A stretch of 64,000 nt of DNA from Firmicutes bacterium HGW-Firmicutes-14 (GCA_002840275.1 PHAB01000009.1:62001-126000), one strand, 5' to 3'. Positions 32,498 through 42,508 are shown, numbered from the stretch's first letter. Notes: generated by a model not told the origin, from the letters alone. Numbers and translations are program-made.

Positions 32498-34417
32498 TTG
32501 GGATATAATATTGTACAGAAAATCTTCGGGAATCATCTCCTTACAGGTGAAATGGTACCCGGACAGGAAATCTCCATTAAAATCGACCAGACCCTGACCC
32601 AGGATGCAACAGGTACTATGGCCTACCTGCAGTTTGAAGCCATGGGAGTTGCCCGGGTTAAGACAAAGGTTTCGGTGAGTTACGTAGACCACAATACCCT
32701 TCAGACCGGGTTTGAAAATGCTGATGATCATAGGTTCCTGCAGACAATAGCAGCAAAGCACGGGATACATTTTTCCCGTCCGGGCAATGGAATCTGCCAC
32801 CAGGTCCACCTTGAACGCTTCGGAGTCCCCGGCATGACACTGTTGGGTTCCGACAGCCATACTCCCACTGCGGGAGGTTTGGGGATGATTGCCATTGGCG
32901 CCGGAGGCCTTGATGTGGCCGCAGCAATGGCCGGAGGCCCATTTTATCTGAATATGCCAAAGGTTGTAAACGTCAGGCTTACAGGAAGACTACGTCCCTG
33001 GGTATCAGCAAAAGACGTTATCCTCGAACTGCTCCGCACAATGACCGTTAAGGGCGGGGTAGGTAAAATTATTGAATATTCCGGAGAAGGAGTGACAACC
33101 CTTAGTGTTCCCGAGCGGGCCACCATCACCAACATGGGGGCCGAACTTGGGGCTACTTCTTCAGTGTTTCCCAGTGACAAAGTAACTCTGGCTTTTCTGA
33201 CAGCCCAGAAGAGAGAAAAAGACTGGGTGGAAATCACCGCCGATGCTGATGCTGTATATGATGAAGTTGTTGAAATAAACCTGTCGGAACTGGAACCGAT
33301 GGCAGCCCGGCCCCACAGTCCTGATAATGCCGCCAGGGTCAAAGAAATAGGGCCGATTCCGGTTCAGCAGGTTGTTATCGGCAGTTGCACCAATTCCTCA
33401 TATACGGACCTGATGAGGGTAGCCGGTATCCTGAAAGGTAAAAAGGTCCATCCCTCAATCAACCTGAGCATAGCCCCCGGTTCCCGCCAGGTTTTCGAAA
33501 TGCTGGCCCGCAACGGAGCCCTTGCTGATATAATATCTTCCGGAGCAAGGATACTGGAAACCGCCTGCGGCCCGTGTATAGGAATGGGCCAGTCGCCTTC
33601 TTCAGGTGCGGTTACCGTACGGACCTTTAACAGGAATTTTGAGGGGCGGAGCGGGACCGCTGATGCCAGAGTTTATCTGTGCAGCCCTGAGGTGGCTGCG
33701 GCAACAGCCCTTTCGGGAGTTCTCACTGACCCCAGGGATCTTGGAGAATTCATTGAGATCACCGCCCCGGAGGAATTTCTGGTGGATGACGGAATGATAA
33801 TTCCCCCCGCGGAAGACCCCGCCGGGGTTGAAGTCCTGAGAGGTCCAAATATTAAGCCTCTGCCTGTGAACAAAAAGCTTCCTAAAACCGTCAAGGGCAC
33901 TGTCCTGCTCAAACTTGAAGACAATATCACCACTGACCATATCATGCCTGCAGGAGCAAAGGTACTGCCTCTAAGGTCCAACATCCCGGCCATTTCCCTG
34001 TTTGTTTTTTCCGGTATCGATGTATCTTTTCACGACAGGGCAAGGGCAGCAGGCGGCGGTTTTGTCACCGGTGGGCACAATTACGGCCAGGGTTCCAGCA
34101 GGGAACATGCCGCCCTTGCCCCCATGTACCTGGGCATTAAGGCTGTCATTGCCAAATCATTTGCCCGCATCCATAAGGCGAATCTTATCAATTTTGGAAT
34201 TCTCCCTCTCACTTTTGCAGATGAGAAAGACTATGACACTTTTAAAGTAGATGATACTTTCGAAATCAGCGTATCCAATCTGGGTAAAACAAACGAACTG
34301 ACGGTAAAAAACACCACTAACGGAACTACCTTTAAGGTTCAGCATGACCTGACATCCCGTCAGGTGGAGATTATCAAGGCAGGAGGCCTTCTCAACCATA
34401 CAAAAGCAAATGCCTGA
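32498..34417 (+). CDS. Aconitate hydratase (mAcn/Aquifex-type)
   Basis: 639 aa. It isomerises citrate and isocitrate through cis-aconitate. The 4Fe-4S ligands are Cys297 (GSCTNSS) and Cys357/Cys360 (CGPCIGMGQ). LLGSDSHTPTAGGLGMIA and the C-terminal swivel-domain GSSREHAALAPMYLG complete the active site. The length fits the compact single-chain family, shorter than AcnA (~890). TTG start with AAGGAGG 10 bases upstream. 3-isopropylmalate dehydratase is excluded by the fused swivel domain. Confidence 0.94.
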   Translation: MGYNIVQKIFGNHLLTGEMVPGQEISIKIDQTLTQDATGTMAYLQFEAMGVARVKTKVSVSYVDHNTLQTGFENADDHRFLQTIAAKHGIHFSRPGNGICHQVHLERFGVPGMTLLGSDSHTPTAGGLGMIAIGAGGLDVAAAMAGGPFYLNMPKVVNVRLTGRLRPWVSAKDVILELLRTMTVKGGVGKIIEYSGEGVTTLSVPERATITNMGAELGATSSVFPSDKVTLAFLTAQKREKDWVEITADADAVYDEVVEINLSELEPMAARPHSPDNAARVKEIGPIPVQQVVIGSCTNSSYTDLMRVAGILKGKKVHPSINLSIAPGSRQVFEMLARNGALADIISSGARILETACGPCIGMGQSPSSGAVTVRTFNRNFEGRSGTADARVYLCSPEVAAATALSGVLTDPRDLGEFIEITAPEEFLVDDGMIIPPAEDPAGVEVLRGPNIKPLPVNKKLPKTVKGTVLLKLEDNITTDHIMPAGAKVLPLRSNIPAISLFVFSGIDVSFHDRARAAGGGFVTGGHNYGQGSSREHAALAPMYLGIKAVIAKSFARIHKANLINFGILPLTFADEKDYDTFKVDDTFEISVSNLGKTNELTVKNTTNGTTFKVQHDLTSRQVEIIKAGGLLNHTKANA

Positions 34418-34423
34418 TTATAC

Positions 34424-34462
34424 GGGGGCTGCCCTTATAAGGGAGCCCCCGCCCCTTTTTTT
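34424..34462 (+). terminator. Rho-independent terminator after aconitase
   Basis: GGGGGCT-GCCC-TTATAA-GGG-AGCCCCC stem followed by GCCCCTTTTTTT. Confidence 0.85.
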
Positions 34463-34587
34463 CGACCATTCACCCTCCCATATCGTCAATAACCCTTAAA
34501 ATTATTGTGCTTTTTGTTACTTTTATAGTATATTGAAGAGAAGCATATATTGAGACTTCCGATTGACATCAGGGGGGTGCTTCTCCA

Positions 34588-36498
34588 ATGGAAAAAATTC
34601 AGATTCTGGAACAAATTGCCCCGTTTAATCTTCTTGAACAAAGCGTGCTGATGGAAATAAGGCCCAAGATAAAGGAAAAAACTTTTGCCAAGGGGAGTTT
34701 TTTCTTTAAACAGGGAGATGCAGCCTTACGGACTCTCTTTATTATAATTGATGGGGTTGCCGAGATAATCGTTCGTAATGAAAAAGGGGTCGAATCCGTG
34801 GTAGGTCTGAGAAGACCCTACGATATTTTCGGCGAAACAGTACTCCTGACAGAAAAGAATTATCCCGCTTCAGCCAGGGCAGTGACTGAATGCACCTGCC
34901 TTCTCCTGGACAGGGACACATTTGATTCCCTGCTTCATCAAAGCAGGGAATTTTCCGGGTTTTTCAGCCGGCTGATTACCGATCGGCTGAGGGATATGTT
35001 TGAGGAAGTCGTAAAAGAACAGTCCTATGATGCCTATGGAATGGATGCCCAGCCGTTCCGCAAAAGAGTGTGTGATGTAATGACTTCCCCGGTTATCACT
35101 TGCAGGGAAAACGACCTTGTGACTACAGCCGCCAGGATTCTGACAAAAAACAGGATAAGTTCCCTGGTGGTTGTTGACCGGTTGAACAAACCGGTGGGGA
35201 TGGTAACAGAAACCGACCTGGTGGCAAGGATCCTGACCAGGGGGGACTGTTCGGTTGGCGAAACTGAAGTAAGGGAAATCATGACTCCGAACCCCATCTC
35301 CCTGTCCTCCGATGCATTCTTTTATCAGGCGCTCCTGACCATGGTGAAGAATAAAGTAAAACAACTGCCTGTCATAGAAGACAATACCCTTTTGGGTATA
35401 GTAACCCTGCGTGACCTGGTGCAGAGCCGCAGTACAGGGGCCATCACAACAGTGAGCAATATTGAATCTGAAACCACCATAGAGGGTCTCAAAAAATCCA
35501 GTAACGGTATTGACAGCGTTCTGAAAGCCCTGATAGCTGAAAAAGCCTCATCAAGAGAAATATGTGAGGTCATGACGGAATTATATGACCGGTTAACCAA
35601 GAAAGTAATTGAAATATCGGAAAAGCAGATGGTAGCGGAAGGGTTCGGCCCCCCCCCTGTTGATTACTGCTGGATTACAATGGGCAGCAGCGGCCGGAAG
35701 GAACAAATTAACCGGACAGATCAGGATAACGGCATAATCTATGATGATTCCAACCCGGCAAAACTGAAGGAAGCCGAAGAGTATTTTTCAGCTCTTGCCG
35801 CTAAAATAGTTGATGGACTGTACCAGGTAGGTTTTGCCCTCTGCAAAGGCAATGTAATGGCTACCAATCCCCAGTGGCGCAGGCCATATAAAGATTGGGT
35901 TTCCACACTGGCTTACTGGGTCCGGGAGCCGCACTCAGAGATGTTGCGCAATTTCACAATTTTCCTTGATTTCAGGCCGGTATACGGGTCCTGGGATCTG
36001 GCAAACAAATTGAAACATGCGGTTATCCGGATGATTCAGGATAACCCCATTGTCTTGCATTTCCTGACCCGGGACGATTTGGCCCATGGTGTCCCTCTCG
36101 GGTTTTTCAAACAGTTCATTACCGCCAGGTCCAAGGACCATAAGGGAGAAATCAACATTAAAGAGAGCGCCCTTGTACATATCGTGGATTGTATAAGAAT
36201 TTTTTCCATCAGAGATGGGATTTCTGAAACAAATACATTTTTAAGAATCTGTCTTCTTACTGATAATAAGACCCTGCCAAAAGATGATGCTGAATTTATC
36301 GAAGCCGCTTATGAAACACTGCTGACCTTCCGCAACAGGGAAAACCTGCGGAAGGCAAGTATAGGCCTGGAGCCTGATAACTATCTCAACCCGTACAAAC
36401 TAAGCAAACGGGAACAAGCAGTTTTGAAGGAGGCATTTCAGGCTATCGACAGGCTTCAAAGCTTTACCGGTTCCTATTTTAGGGTAGAAGGGTTTTAA
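34588..36498 (+). CDS. cNMP-binding / CBS-pair / DUF294 nucleotidyltransferase-like protein
   Basis: 636 aa. Order: cyclic-nucleotide-binding fold (~10-130, GSFFFKQGDAALRTLFIIID), two CBS domains (~155-290, VCDVMTSPVITC; VREIMTPNPISL), then a DUF294 nucleotidyltransferase domain with MGSSGRKEQINRTDQDNG (~370-387; GS and D-x-D type residues intact), and the DUF294_C helical domain. Related to GlnD-like enzymes; the protein substrate is unknown. It is followed by a DEDDh exonuclease, the usual partner, often found near actP loci. The ActP-like operon lies 11 kb away here. Confidence 0.9.
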   Translation: MEKIQILEQIAPFNLLEQSVLMEIRPKIKEKTFAKGSFFFKQGDAALRTLFIIIDGVAEIIVRNEKGVESVVGLRRPYDIFGETVLLTEKNYPASARAVTECTCLLLDRDTFDSLLHQSREFSGFFSRLITDRLRDMFEEVVKEQSYDAYGMDAQPFRKRVCDVMTSPVITCRENDLVTTAARILTKNRISSLVVVDRLNKPVGMVTETDLVARILTRGDCSVGETEVREIMTPNPISLSSDAFFYQALLTMVKNKVKQLPVIEDNTLLGIVTLRDLVQSRSTGAITTVSNIESETTIEGLKKSSNGIDSVLKALIAEKASSREICEVMTELYDRLTKKVIEISEKQMVAEGFGPPPVDYCWITMGSSGRKEQINRTDQDNGIIYDDSNPAKLKEAEEYFSALAAKIVDGLYQVGFALCKGNVMATNPQWRRPYKDWVSTLAYWVREPHSEMLRNFTIFLDFRPVYGSWDLANKLKHAVIRMIQDNPIVLHFLTRDDLAHGVPLGFFKQFITARSKDHKGEINIKESALVHIVDCIRIFSIRDGISETNTFLRICLLTDNKTLPKDDAEFIEAAYETLLTFRNRENLRKASIGLEPDNYLNPYKLSKREQAVLKEAFQAIDRLQSFTGSYFRVEGF

Positions 36499-36547
36499 TT
36501 CCGGTTAAGCAAACTGCCGGTAATCCACCATAGGAAGTGTATGCCTC

Positions 36548-37279
36548 ATGAGAGACCTGTTTAGGATTTTACAATGGGCCGTGGGCCTCAGGAGTCCCCG
36601 GGAAGAAATCCACTCAGGAGAAATCGACCCCGCTGTCCTCCTGGAAATCAGGTATAAGACCATGGCCGAAAAAAATAAAGTTCCAGCCGACATCCCCCTA
36701 TGCAAAGCAAGGTTTGTGGTTTTTGACCTGGAAACTACAGGCCTGTACCCCTACGGAGGGGATGAGATAACTTCTGTCAGCGCCGTAGTGGTAGATAACG
36801 GGAGGCTTAAAAGGGATACATATTTTGACTACCTGGTAAATCCCAAAAGGCCTATACCCCCTATTGCCACTGAAATAACGGGTATCACAGATGAAATGGT
36901 CAGTGATGCGCCCTCGGTATTATGGGTGCTGAATGAATTCCTGGATTTTGCCCGTAACAGTATCCTGGTGGCTCACTGTATAGATTTTGACTTCCATTTC
37001 ATCAACCTTAAGCTTAAACAGTTTTGTCATACAAAAATCCATCACCCGACAGTTGATACAAACATCCTGGCCAACGCTTTTTTGACAGGGAAAGGCTGTA
37101 TTAACCTGGATGAATTATTACGGTTTTTCAGAATTGAGCCCGAGGGGCGCCATACTTCTCTCGGCGACTCTCTGATGACCGCCCAGGTACTTATTGATTT
37201 TCTGCAGATTCTGGCTGAACGGGGAATACATACCCTCAGTGACCTGAATTATTATCTGCACTGGAGGGCATTCCAGTAA
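36548..37279 (+). CDS. DEDDh 3'-5' exonuclease (PolC/DnaQ epsilon-like)
   Basis: 243 aa. Exo I VFDLETTGLYPYGGDEI (~61), Exo II AHCIDFDFHFI (~138) and Exo III with HTSLGDS (~201) give all DEDDh metal ligands and the general-base His. The N-terminal ~55 residues are extra. It lies 50 bases after the CBS-DUF294 gene, a conserved pairing that suggests a joint regulatory or nucleotide-clearing role. AGGA upstream of the ATG. Repeat copy 2 begins 20 bases after the stop. Confidence 0.88.
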   Translation: MRDLFRILQWAVGLRSPREEIHSGEIDPAVLLEIRYKTMAEKNKVPADIPLCKARFVVFDLETTGLYPYGGDEITSVSAVVVDNGRLKRDTYFDYLVNPKRPIPPIATEITGITDEMVSDAPSVLWVLNEFLDFARNSILVAHCIDFDFHFINLKLKQFCHTKIHHPTVDTNILANAFLTGKGCINLDELLRFFRIEPEGRHTSLGDSLMTAQVLIDFLQILAERGIHTLSDLNYYLHWRAFQ

Positions 37280-37298
37280 ATGAAACTTTTGACAAAGA

Positions 37299-37415
37299 AC
37301 CGGTGCGGTATGTTCCTAAGCGGGGCTTAAATCGTCCATCGGCCCGGCGATCCGCATATAGCGGGAGCCGTTCCCGATGGAGATTTGCCCAGAGCGTGGA
37401 ATATACCGCACCGGT
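37299..37415. repeat. Structured inverted-repeat element, copy 2
   Basis: Same orientation as copy 1. Outer stem 18 bp (ACCGGTGCGGTATGTTCC with one G-T type change, against GGAATATACCGCACCGGT). The middle stem is AAATC/GATTT where copy 1 has GAATC/GATTC. Tip: CGGC-GAT-CCGC-ATATA-GCGG-GA-GCCG. It starts 20 bases after the exonuclease stop and ends 47 bases before the convergent ylxP stop. Confidence 0.88.
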
Positions 37416-37461
37416 CCTTCTGTAAAAAAGTTTTGCTAACAATCCTTATGACTCAACTTCT

Positions 37462-37743
37462 TTAAATTATTTCAGTCTTATAAGAAACCAGTTCCGCTTC
37501 CGTACTCCGTTCAATAAACCTGATAACCTCATTTAACATACTGTCTGCATGCCTGCGCTCTGAACTCACAGCCGCAAAACTGAGAACAGCTTTTTTCCAC
37601 TGTTCCTGCTGTTCTGTCTCAGCGATAGATACATTGAACCTGGACCTGACCCTGCTAATCAGGCTCTTGATTTCCCGCCTCTTATCCTTTAGGGAATTAG
37701 ACCATTCGAGCCGCAATTCAACGGAGCCTAATCCAACAACCAT
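37462..37743 (-). CDS. ylxP: DUF503 (YlxP-like) protein
   Basis: 93 aa, full family length. MVVGLGSVELRL, SLKDKRREIKSLISRVRSRF and NVSIAETEQQEQWKKA define DUF503. Usually encoded beside infB-rbfA and thought to act in ribosome or translation-related work; here it stands apart. GGAGGG precedes the ATG. Confidence 0.9.
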   Translation of the reverse strand: MVVGLGSVELRLEWSNSLKDKRREIKSLISRVRSRFNVSIAETEQQEQWKKAVLSFAAVSSERRHADSMLNEVIRFIERSTEAELVSYKTEII

Positions 37744-37801
37744 TGGTTTGACCCTCCAGCCAATTATTTATCACCTGTGGTCATCCATTTTACCACTGCA
37801 A

Positions 37802-38584
37802 TTATGCCTTGCTGTTCATTGACAGTTCATTGAACTTTCCGGTTTCCCTGGTTTTATCGAGCAATTCTTCGGTAATAAGTTCCCCTTCCTCAGCTATTAT
37901 TTCACCGCTGGCTGTTTCGATACGTTTACTTACCTTTCTTCCCAGCAAATACTCCCGCTGTCTTTCCTCAAACAGTTTCGCGGCTTCAGATTTGTTGTTT
38001 TCAGTCTTACTGTCTGCAGATCGTTTATCCCCGGAAGTATCCTTTTTAGGGGCTTCCTGTTTTTCTTCACGGGCCTGAACACCCGGCTTTTTGGTTTGTT
38101 TGCCCGTTTCATCCCCTTCATTGATAACCAGGATATCCCTGCCAAATGTTATTGTCACATCAGAGGAAACAAAACTGCCGGTGTCTGAATTATCTGGCCC
38201 TGTTATCTCACACCCCGATATTTTCCCTCCATTGTTTTCATCGATAATATATTCACTGACAGTGCCAATCATCCTGCCATTTTTTGTTAATACCCTGGTA
38301 CCTTTAACCCGGACATTTTTTTCAAGCAGCGCCGGAATTTCAGGCACATCCCCTAATTCAGCCACTGATGAGATGCTCTGCACGGTTACGGCATCTTCCC
38401 CTATACCTTCCACATTACTGAAGGGTAATACTTTAATACCCAGGTACCTGAGACCTATGTCTACAATCAGGTACTCCGCCGTCCCCTTGTCAGGGTTGAC
38501 CACCAGGTCACATACCTTGCCTATTTCCTTTCCATCCTCAATACTAATTACAGATAACCCTAACAGTTCTGCACTTCTCTTCAT
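37802..38584 (-). CDS. PRC-barrel domain protein
   Basis: 260 aa. A PRC-barrel at ~1-75 (LLGLSVISIEDGKEIGKVCD) and a second at ~85-155 (VRVKGTRVLTKNGRMIGTVS), then a Lys/Glu-rich low-complexity linker (~165-210) and a conserved tail with LLGRKVSKRIETASGEII. PRC-barrels bind RNA or protein partners (RimM, reaction-centre H subunit); this two-barrel form is often linked to sporulation or cell-surface function, which I cannot confirm. Start at 38584 with AGGAGAG upstream, overlapping the previous gene's end closely. Confidence 0.8.
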   Translation of the reverse strand: MKRSAELLGLSVISIEDGKEIGKVCDLVVNPDKGTAEYLIVDIGLRYLGIKVLPFSNVEGIGEDAVTVQSISSVAELGDVPEIPALLEKNVRVKGTRVLTKNGRMIGTVSEYIIDENNGGKISGCEITGPDNSDTGSFVSSDVTITFGRDILVINEGDETGKQTKKPGVQAREEKQEAPKKDTSGDKRSADSKTENNKSEAAKLFEERQREYLLGRKVSKRIETASGEIIAEEGELITEELLDKTRETGKFNELSMNSKA

Positions 38585-38586
38585 AC

Positions 38587-39087
38587 CTACTCTCCTATCC
38601 ACTCATTTACTTTTTCCTCAACAGTTATCCTTATCAGCGCCGGAACCATTGAATGCGGCAGGTTGGGTGTATTCGCTTTTGCCAGCATCTCACCCATTGC
38701 TTCTATATACTTAAGATTCATCTGTATTTCCTTCCTGATATAAGAGGGTATCCCTGAATAACATTCTCTTCCAAACCCTGCCAAAAATTGTTCCGCTTCC
38801 TTGTACCGGCCAAGTTCCATTAGCAGTCCAAAAACGTCAAAAGCGAGCATAATTCTAATGTCCTGAGACGGATTCAAGTCAATGGCTGAAGAAAAATACT
38901 TTACAGCAAGGTCCAGCTTTCCCTCGGCTTTTGCATCAAATCCCCGGTTGACAAAAGAATTAAGCAGTTCCGAATTGTCATCACTGCCAAGGCGTTCAAC
39001 GCCCAACGCTATCGCCCCCCTGTCTGACCCCGGTCTACCTTGAATACTCTGGATACCGGAATATACTTTATTTCGACAAATTACCAC
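38587..39087 (-). CDS. TPR-like helical-repeat protein
   Basis: 166 aa. Two tetratricopeptide-like units can be seen at ~45-110 (NRGFDAKAEGKLDLAVKYFS; LMELGRYKEAEQFLAGFGRE). No catalytic residues, signal or membrane segment. GTG start with AGGA 5 bases upstream. It is transcribed into the PRC-barrel gene, with 2 bases between them, so the two are coupled. Function unknown. Confidence 0.65.
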   Translation of the reverse strand: MVICRNKVYSGIQSIQGRPGSDRGAIALGVERLGSDDNSELLNSFVNRGFDAKAEGKLDLAVKYFSSAIDLNPSQDIRIMLAFDVFGLLMELGRYKEAEQFLAGFGRECYSGIPSYIRKEIQMNLKYIEAMGEMLAKANTPNLPHSMVPALIRITVEEKVNEWIGE

Positions 39088-39185
39088 TTAATTCCTGCAC
39101 TATATACAAACAATTTTAGATAAAATTTACGTTTCAAAAGGTTACTTTCACAATTGATGTGCATAATAAACCAGGAGGGTTTATT

Positions 39186-39431
39186 ATGACATGGCCGTTA
39201 ATTTTATTCATGGCAGCACTTGGCTTTGTGGAATACCTTTGTGCCCAATATTTTGTTAAAAAAGTTTTCGGGACGTCTGACAATAAGGCTCACCTGATCC
39301 TCAGCGGAACAATACTTTTCTTCTGCCTGCTGCCCAGGAATTATTTGTTCATAGCTTTTTTTATAACCGCCTTTCTGACACCGATAATTGTTTTATTCGG
39401 ATTGATAGTGTTTGAAAAAGCCGGGAAGTGA
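39186..39431 (+). CDS. Small hydrophobic membrane protein
   Basis: 81 aa with two to three membrane helices (TWPLILFMAALGFVEYLCA; LILSGTILFFCLLP; FIAFFITAFLTPIIVLFGLI). ATG at 39186 follows AGGAGGG by 6 bases. It is monocistronic between a divergent TPR gene and a strong bidirectional terminator. No family recognised. Confidence 0.7.
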   Translation: MTWPLILFMAALGFVEYLCAQYFVKKVFGTSDNKAHLILSGTILFFCLLPRNYLFIAFFITAFLTPIIVLFGLIVFEKAGK

Positions 39432-39437
39432 AGACTT

Positions 39438-39489
39438 AAAAAGAACCCTCCCGGGGCAGTCAAATTTGACTGCCCCGGAGGGTTCTTTT
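39438..39489. terminator. Bidirectional terminator between the small membrane protein and glgA
   Basis: AAAGAACCCTCC, GGGGCAGTCAAA and their mirror images form a ~24-bp stem with one bulged C, flanked by A-runs and T-runs so that it can end transcription from both sides. Confidence 0.9.
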
Positions 39490-39498
39490 ATGTCCGGG

Positions 39499-40983
39499 TT
39501 AAGCTATCCGGTACATGCGGGAAACCTTTTCCACAGCCAGGTCGTATATCTCCAGGTATTCGGCAGCAGACCTGTTCCACGAAAAATCCTGTTCCATGGC
39601 GTTAATAACCAGCCGCCGCCACTTTTCAGAGTCCTCCCGGTATAACCTGAGAGACCTCTTTATGGTTTCCACCATCACCCCTGAGTTGTAAGGCTCAAAG
39701 GAGAATCCGTTTCCTGACCCTGTACCGGGGTCATAATCTATAATTGTATCTGCAAGCCCTCCGGTTGCCCGGACTATGGGCACAGTCCCGTACCTGAGGC
39801 TGATTAGCTGGCCAAGGCCGCATGGTTCAAACCGGGACGGCATGAGGAACATATCCGCCCCCGCATAGATGCGCTGGGCAAGTATGCCGTTAAAACCTAT
39901 ATACACTCCCATCTTGTCAGGATATCGCTCCCTCATCCGGGCAAACATTTCTTCGTAATAAGTATCTCCGGAACCGAGGACAATAAACTGAATGTCTTCC
40001 TTCATAATTTTATCAATTGCTTCATCAATGAGATCAAGGCCTTTCTGGTCCACAAGACGGGTGATTATACCGATTACCGGCACATCCTTTACAGGAAGGT
40101 CCATTTCCTTTTGCAGGGCAAATTTGTTTTCCTGTTTATCCCTGACAGAAGCCGAATCATATGTGCGGAAAATTCTCGGGTCTGTTTTTGGGTTAAACTC
40201 ATGATAGTTTATGCCATTGACTATACCATAAAGGTCCTGAGACCGCTTACGGAGCAACCCCTCAAACCCAAGGCCGAACTCCGGTGTCCGGATCTCCTGA
40301 GCATACCGTTTACTTACTGTATTTATCACATCGGCATACATCAGCCCGGCCTTTATAAAGCTGACCTGGTTATAAAATTCGAGGGCCTCCGGATTAAAGT
40401 ACTCATTTCCCACCCCCAGAAGCCGCAGGCATTCCCTTGGGAAATTACCCTGATACATAAGATTATGGACAGTAAAAATTGCTGCCATCCGTTTGTAAAA
40501 GGGGTCATTCCTGTACTCCTCCCTCAATAAAAAGGGTATTGGCCCGGATTGCCAGTCATTGCAGTGGATAATATCCGGCTGGAAGTTGACCCTTTTCAGC
40601 ATTTCTATGGATGCAATACTGAAAAAGGCGAATCTTTCAGCCTCATCATGATGACAGTAAATCCCTTCCCTGTCAAAGTAATGATAGCTGTCAATAAAAT
40701 ATACAGGTACCTTCTTTGTGCCTCCTCCTGCAATTTTCGCTTCAATATGGGATAACCGCACTATACATGTTTCTGTCCGGTCACCGATTCTAACCGGGAA
40801 ATCTGCAACTGTTTCAACATCCGTAATCCCGCGGTACCTGGGTAGAACTACTCTCACATCATTCCCCAGGGCAGTGAGGGCCTTAGGCAGAGAGCCTGCC
40901 ACATCTGCCAGTCCGCCTGTTTTGGCAAAAGGCACAACTTCCGGGGAGACAAATAAGATTTTTAAATTCCTGTCCAGCATCAT
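39499..40983 (-). CDS. glgA: Glycogen synthase (ADP-glucose), copy 1
   Basis: 494 aa GT5 enzyme that extends alpha-1,4-glucan from ADP-glucose. The ADP-binding KTGGLADVAGSLPKAL near the N-terminus (~19), HCNDWQSGPIPFLL (~137), GIVNGINYHEFNP (~255) and MPSRFEPCGLGQLISLRYG (~378) are all present. GGAGG is upstream of the ATG. It is similar throughout to the second glgA at 44435, so the two are paralogues from duplication. No glgB, glgC or glgP is nearby. Confidence 0.95.
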   Translation of the reverse strand: MMLDRNLKILFVSPEVVPFAKTGGLADVAGSLPKALTALGNDVRVVLPRYRGITDVETVADFPVRIGDRTETCIVRLSHIEAKIAGGGTKKVPVYFIDSYHYFDREGIYCHHDEAERFAFFSIASIEMLKRVNFQPDIIHCNDWQSGPIPFLLREEYRNDPFYKRMAAIFTVHNLMYQGNFPRECLRLLGVGNEYFNPEALEFYNQVSFIKAGLMYADVINTVSKRYAQEIRTPEFGLGFEGLLRKRSQDLYGIVNGINYHEFNPKTDPRIFRTYDSASVRDKQENKFALQKEMDLPVKDVPVIGIITRLVDQKGLDLIDEAIDKIMKEDIQFIVLGSGDTYYEEMFARMRERYPDKMGVYIGFNGILAQRIYAGADMFLMPSRFEPCGLGQLISLRYGTVPIVRATGGLADTIIDYDPGTGSGNGFSFEPYNSGVMVETIKRSLRLYREDSEKWRRLVINAMEQDFSWNRSAAEYLEIYDLAVEKVSRMYRIA

Positions 40984-41159
40984 CTATAATTACCTCCGAT
41001 ATTGTTGTTAAAATCATAATTAGATTATGGAACTTGGAATGTTTTTATTCTGTCCCTCTATTTTAAAAATAATCGTTACCCCCAGAAACACACGGTCAGA
41101 TTCGATAACTATAGTAAATTATAGAAGTTATAACAAACTCCAAGAAAGGAGGCCCATTT

Positions 41160-42494
41160 GTGAAACACCAAAAAAAATCGGTATCTGTGCTGTTGGTCCT
41201 GCTGTTTACGGCTTCCTTTCTGTTAAACACCGGATTTTCTTACCGGTTTTCGTCCTTTGGGACAGAGTCTCTATCCATGTCTGCAACAGCACCTTCCAAC
41301 TTCCCCTTCAATGATGCCGATGGACATTGGGCTGAAGCGGCAATCGCTGAAATGTATGCCAAGGAAATTATCAGCGGCTATGAAGATTCCACATTCAGGC
41401 CCAATAAACCGGTGACATTTCTTGAAGCTGTTATCACGCTCTGTAAATTGTTAAAATATGAGCCTACGGAAGTTGATATCACTTATAACAGCTATTTAAA
41501 TGATTACTTCAACATTCCTGACTGGGCTGTAGGTTATATCAGTGTGGCCCTTAAACACGAAATTGTGCTTTACAGCGAACTTCAGAAAATTTCTCAACAG
41601 CAGCCGCTGATCAGACAGGATGCCGCTGTCCTGGCGGTAAGGGCCCTGGGGCTGGCAAAACAGGCCAAAAAGAAAAAAGACACCTCTCTCCCTTTCATTG
41701 ATGTTTCCCAGATAGATGAACACACCAAGCCATATATAGCCTTGGTGTGTGAACGCAAAGTAATGAATGGATTGCCGGACGGCAGTTTTCAGCCTGCAAG
41801 CCCTATTTCCAGGGCAGAAATGGTTGTCCTCCTCAGCAGAATCGCCCAGCAGATTCCTTATATCAATTCAGGGGAGTTAGCGGGATTAATTACCACTGTC
41901 AACGGGCAGGACGGCCTGGTAATAATCGAAAAACCCGACAGCAGTATCGAGGAATTCAGCCTTCCGGAAAAATTCCTGATATACCTTGATGATGAACCCT
42001 CTGAACTTAACAGGCTTTCGGCCGGTAACCACTTAAGGGTTATTTCTTCCAAAACCACAGGTCTGACTGTTTTACTGGCCCAGCAGGTTGTTCCTGATAC
42101 CGGGGCTATTGTTGAATTCGAACCGATCAATGTTTATTCCTTACCGGCCCCTGTCCGGGAGTGGGTCGAAACCAACAAAGCCACGGAAAACTATGTTGCC
42201 GGGATCTACGATAACAACCTGTATTTCCTTACCACCCGGGGAGAAAAAATGACAGGCGGATATACGGTTGAGATAACAAAAGTCTCCGGTACTGTAGATG
42301 AAACAGGCATCAATTACAGGGTCTGGGTTGAAAGAAGCGACCCGGCCAAAGATGCATTTGTCAAACAGGTTATAACCTACCCCGTTGCCATTGTGCGTAC
42401 AAATTTTTCAGGGCAAAACATAAACAGCATCTTTTTCGTGGACGAATTCAATCAGGTCCTGGCGGAAATACCCCCTCCCGCAAACATTAACTAA
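41160..42494 (+). CDS. S-layer homology (SLH) domain surface protein
   Basis: 444 aa exported protein. Signal peptide ~1-40 (VSVLLVLLFTASFLLNTGFS). Three SLH-type repeats: ~45-95 (FNDADGHWAEAAIAEMY and SGYEDSTFRPNKPVT), ~115-160 (more divergent) and ~178-225 (NGLPDGSFQPASPISRAEM). These bind pyruvylated wall polymer. The C-terminal ~220 aa are beta-rich and unrecognised. GTG start with AGGAGG upstream. Repeat copy 3 begins 15 bases after the stop. Confidence 0.9.
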   Translation: MKHQKKSVSVLLVLLFTASFLLNTGFSYRFSSFGTESLSMSATAPSNFPFNDADGHWAEAAIAEMYAKEIISGYEDSTFRPNKPVTFLEAVITLCKLLKYEPTEVDITYNSYLNDYFNIPDWAVGYISVALKHEIVLYSELQKISQQQPLIRQDAAVLAVRALGLAKQAKKKKDTSLPFIDVSQIDEHTKPYIALVCERKVMNGLPDGSFQPASPISRAEMVVLLSRIAQQIPYINSGELAGLITTVNGQDGLVIIEKPDSSIEEFSLPEKFLIYLDDEPSELNRLSAGNHLRVISSKTTGLTVLLAQQVVPDTGAIVEFEPINVYSLPAPVREWVETNKATENYVAGIYDNNLYFLTTRGEKMTGGYTVEITKVSGTVDETGINYRVWVERSDPAKDAFVKQVITYPVAIVRTNFSGQNINSIFFVDEFNQVLAEIPPPANIN

Positions 42495-42508
42495 GCATAA
42501 ATTGAAGC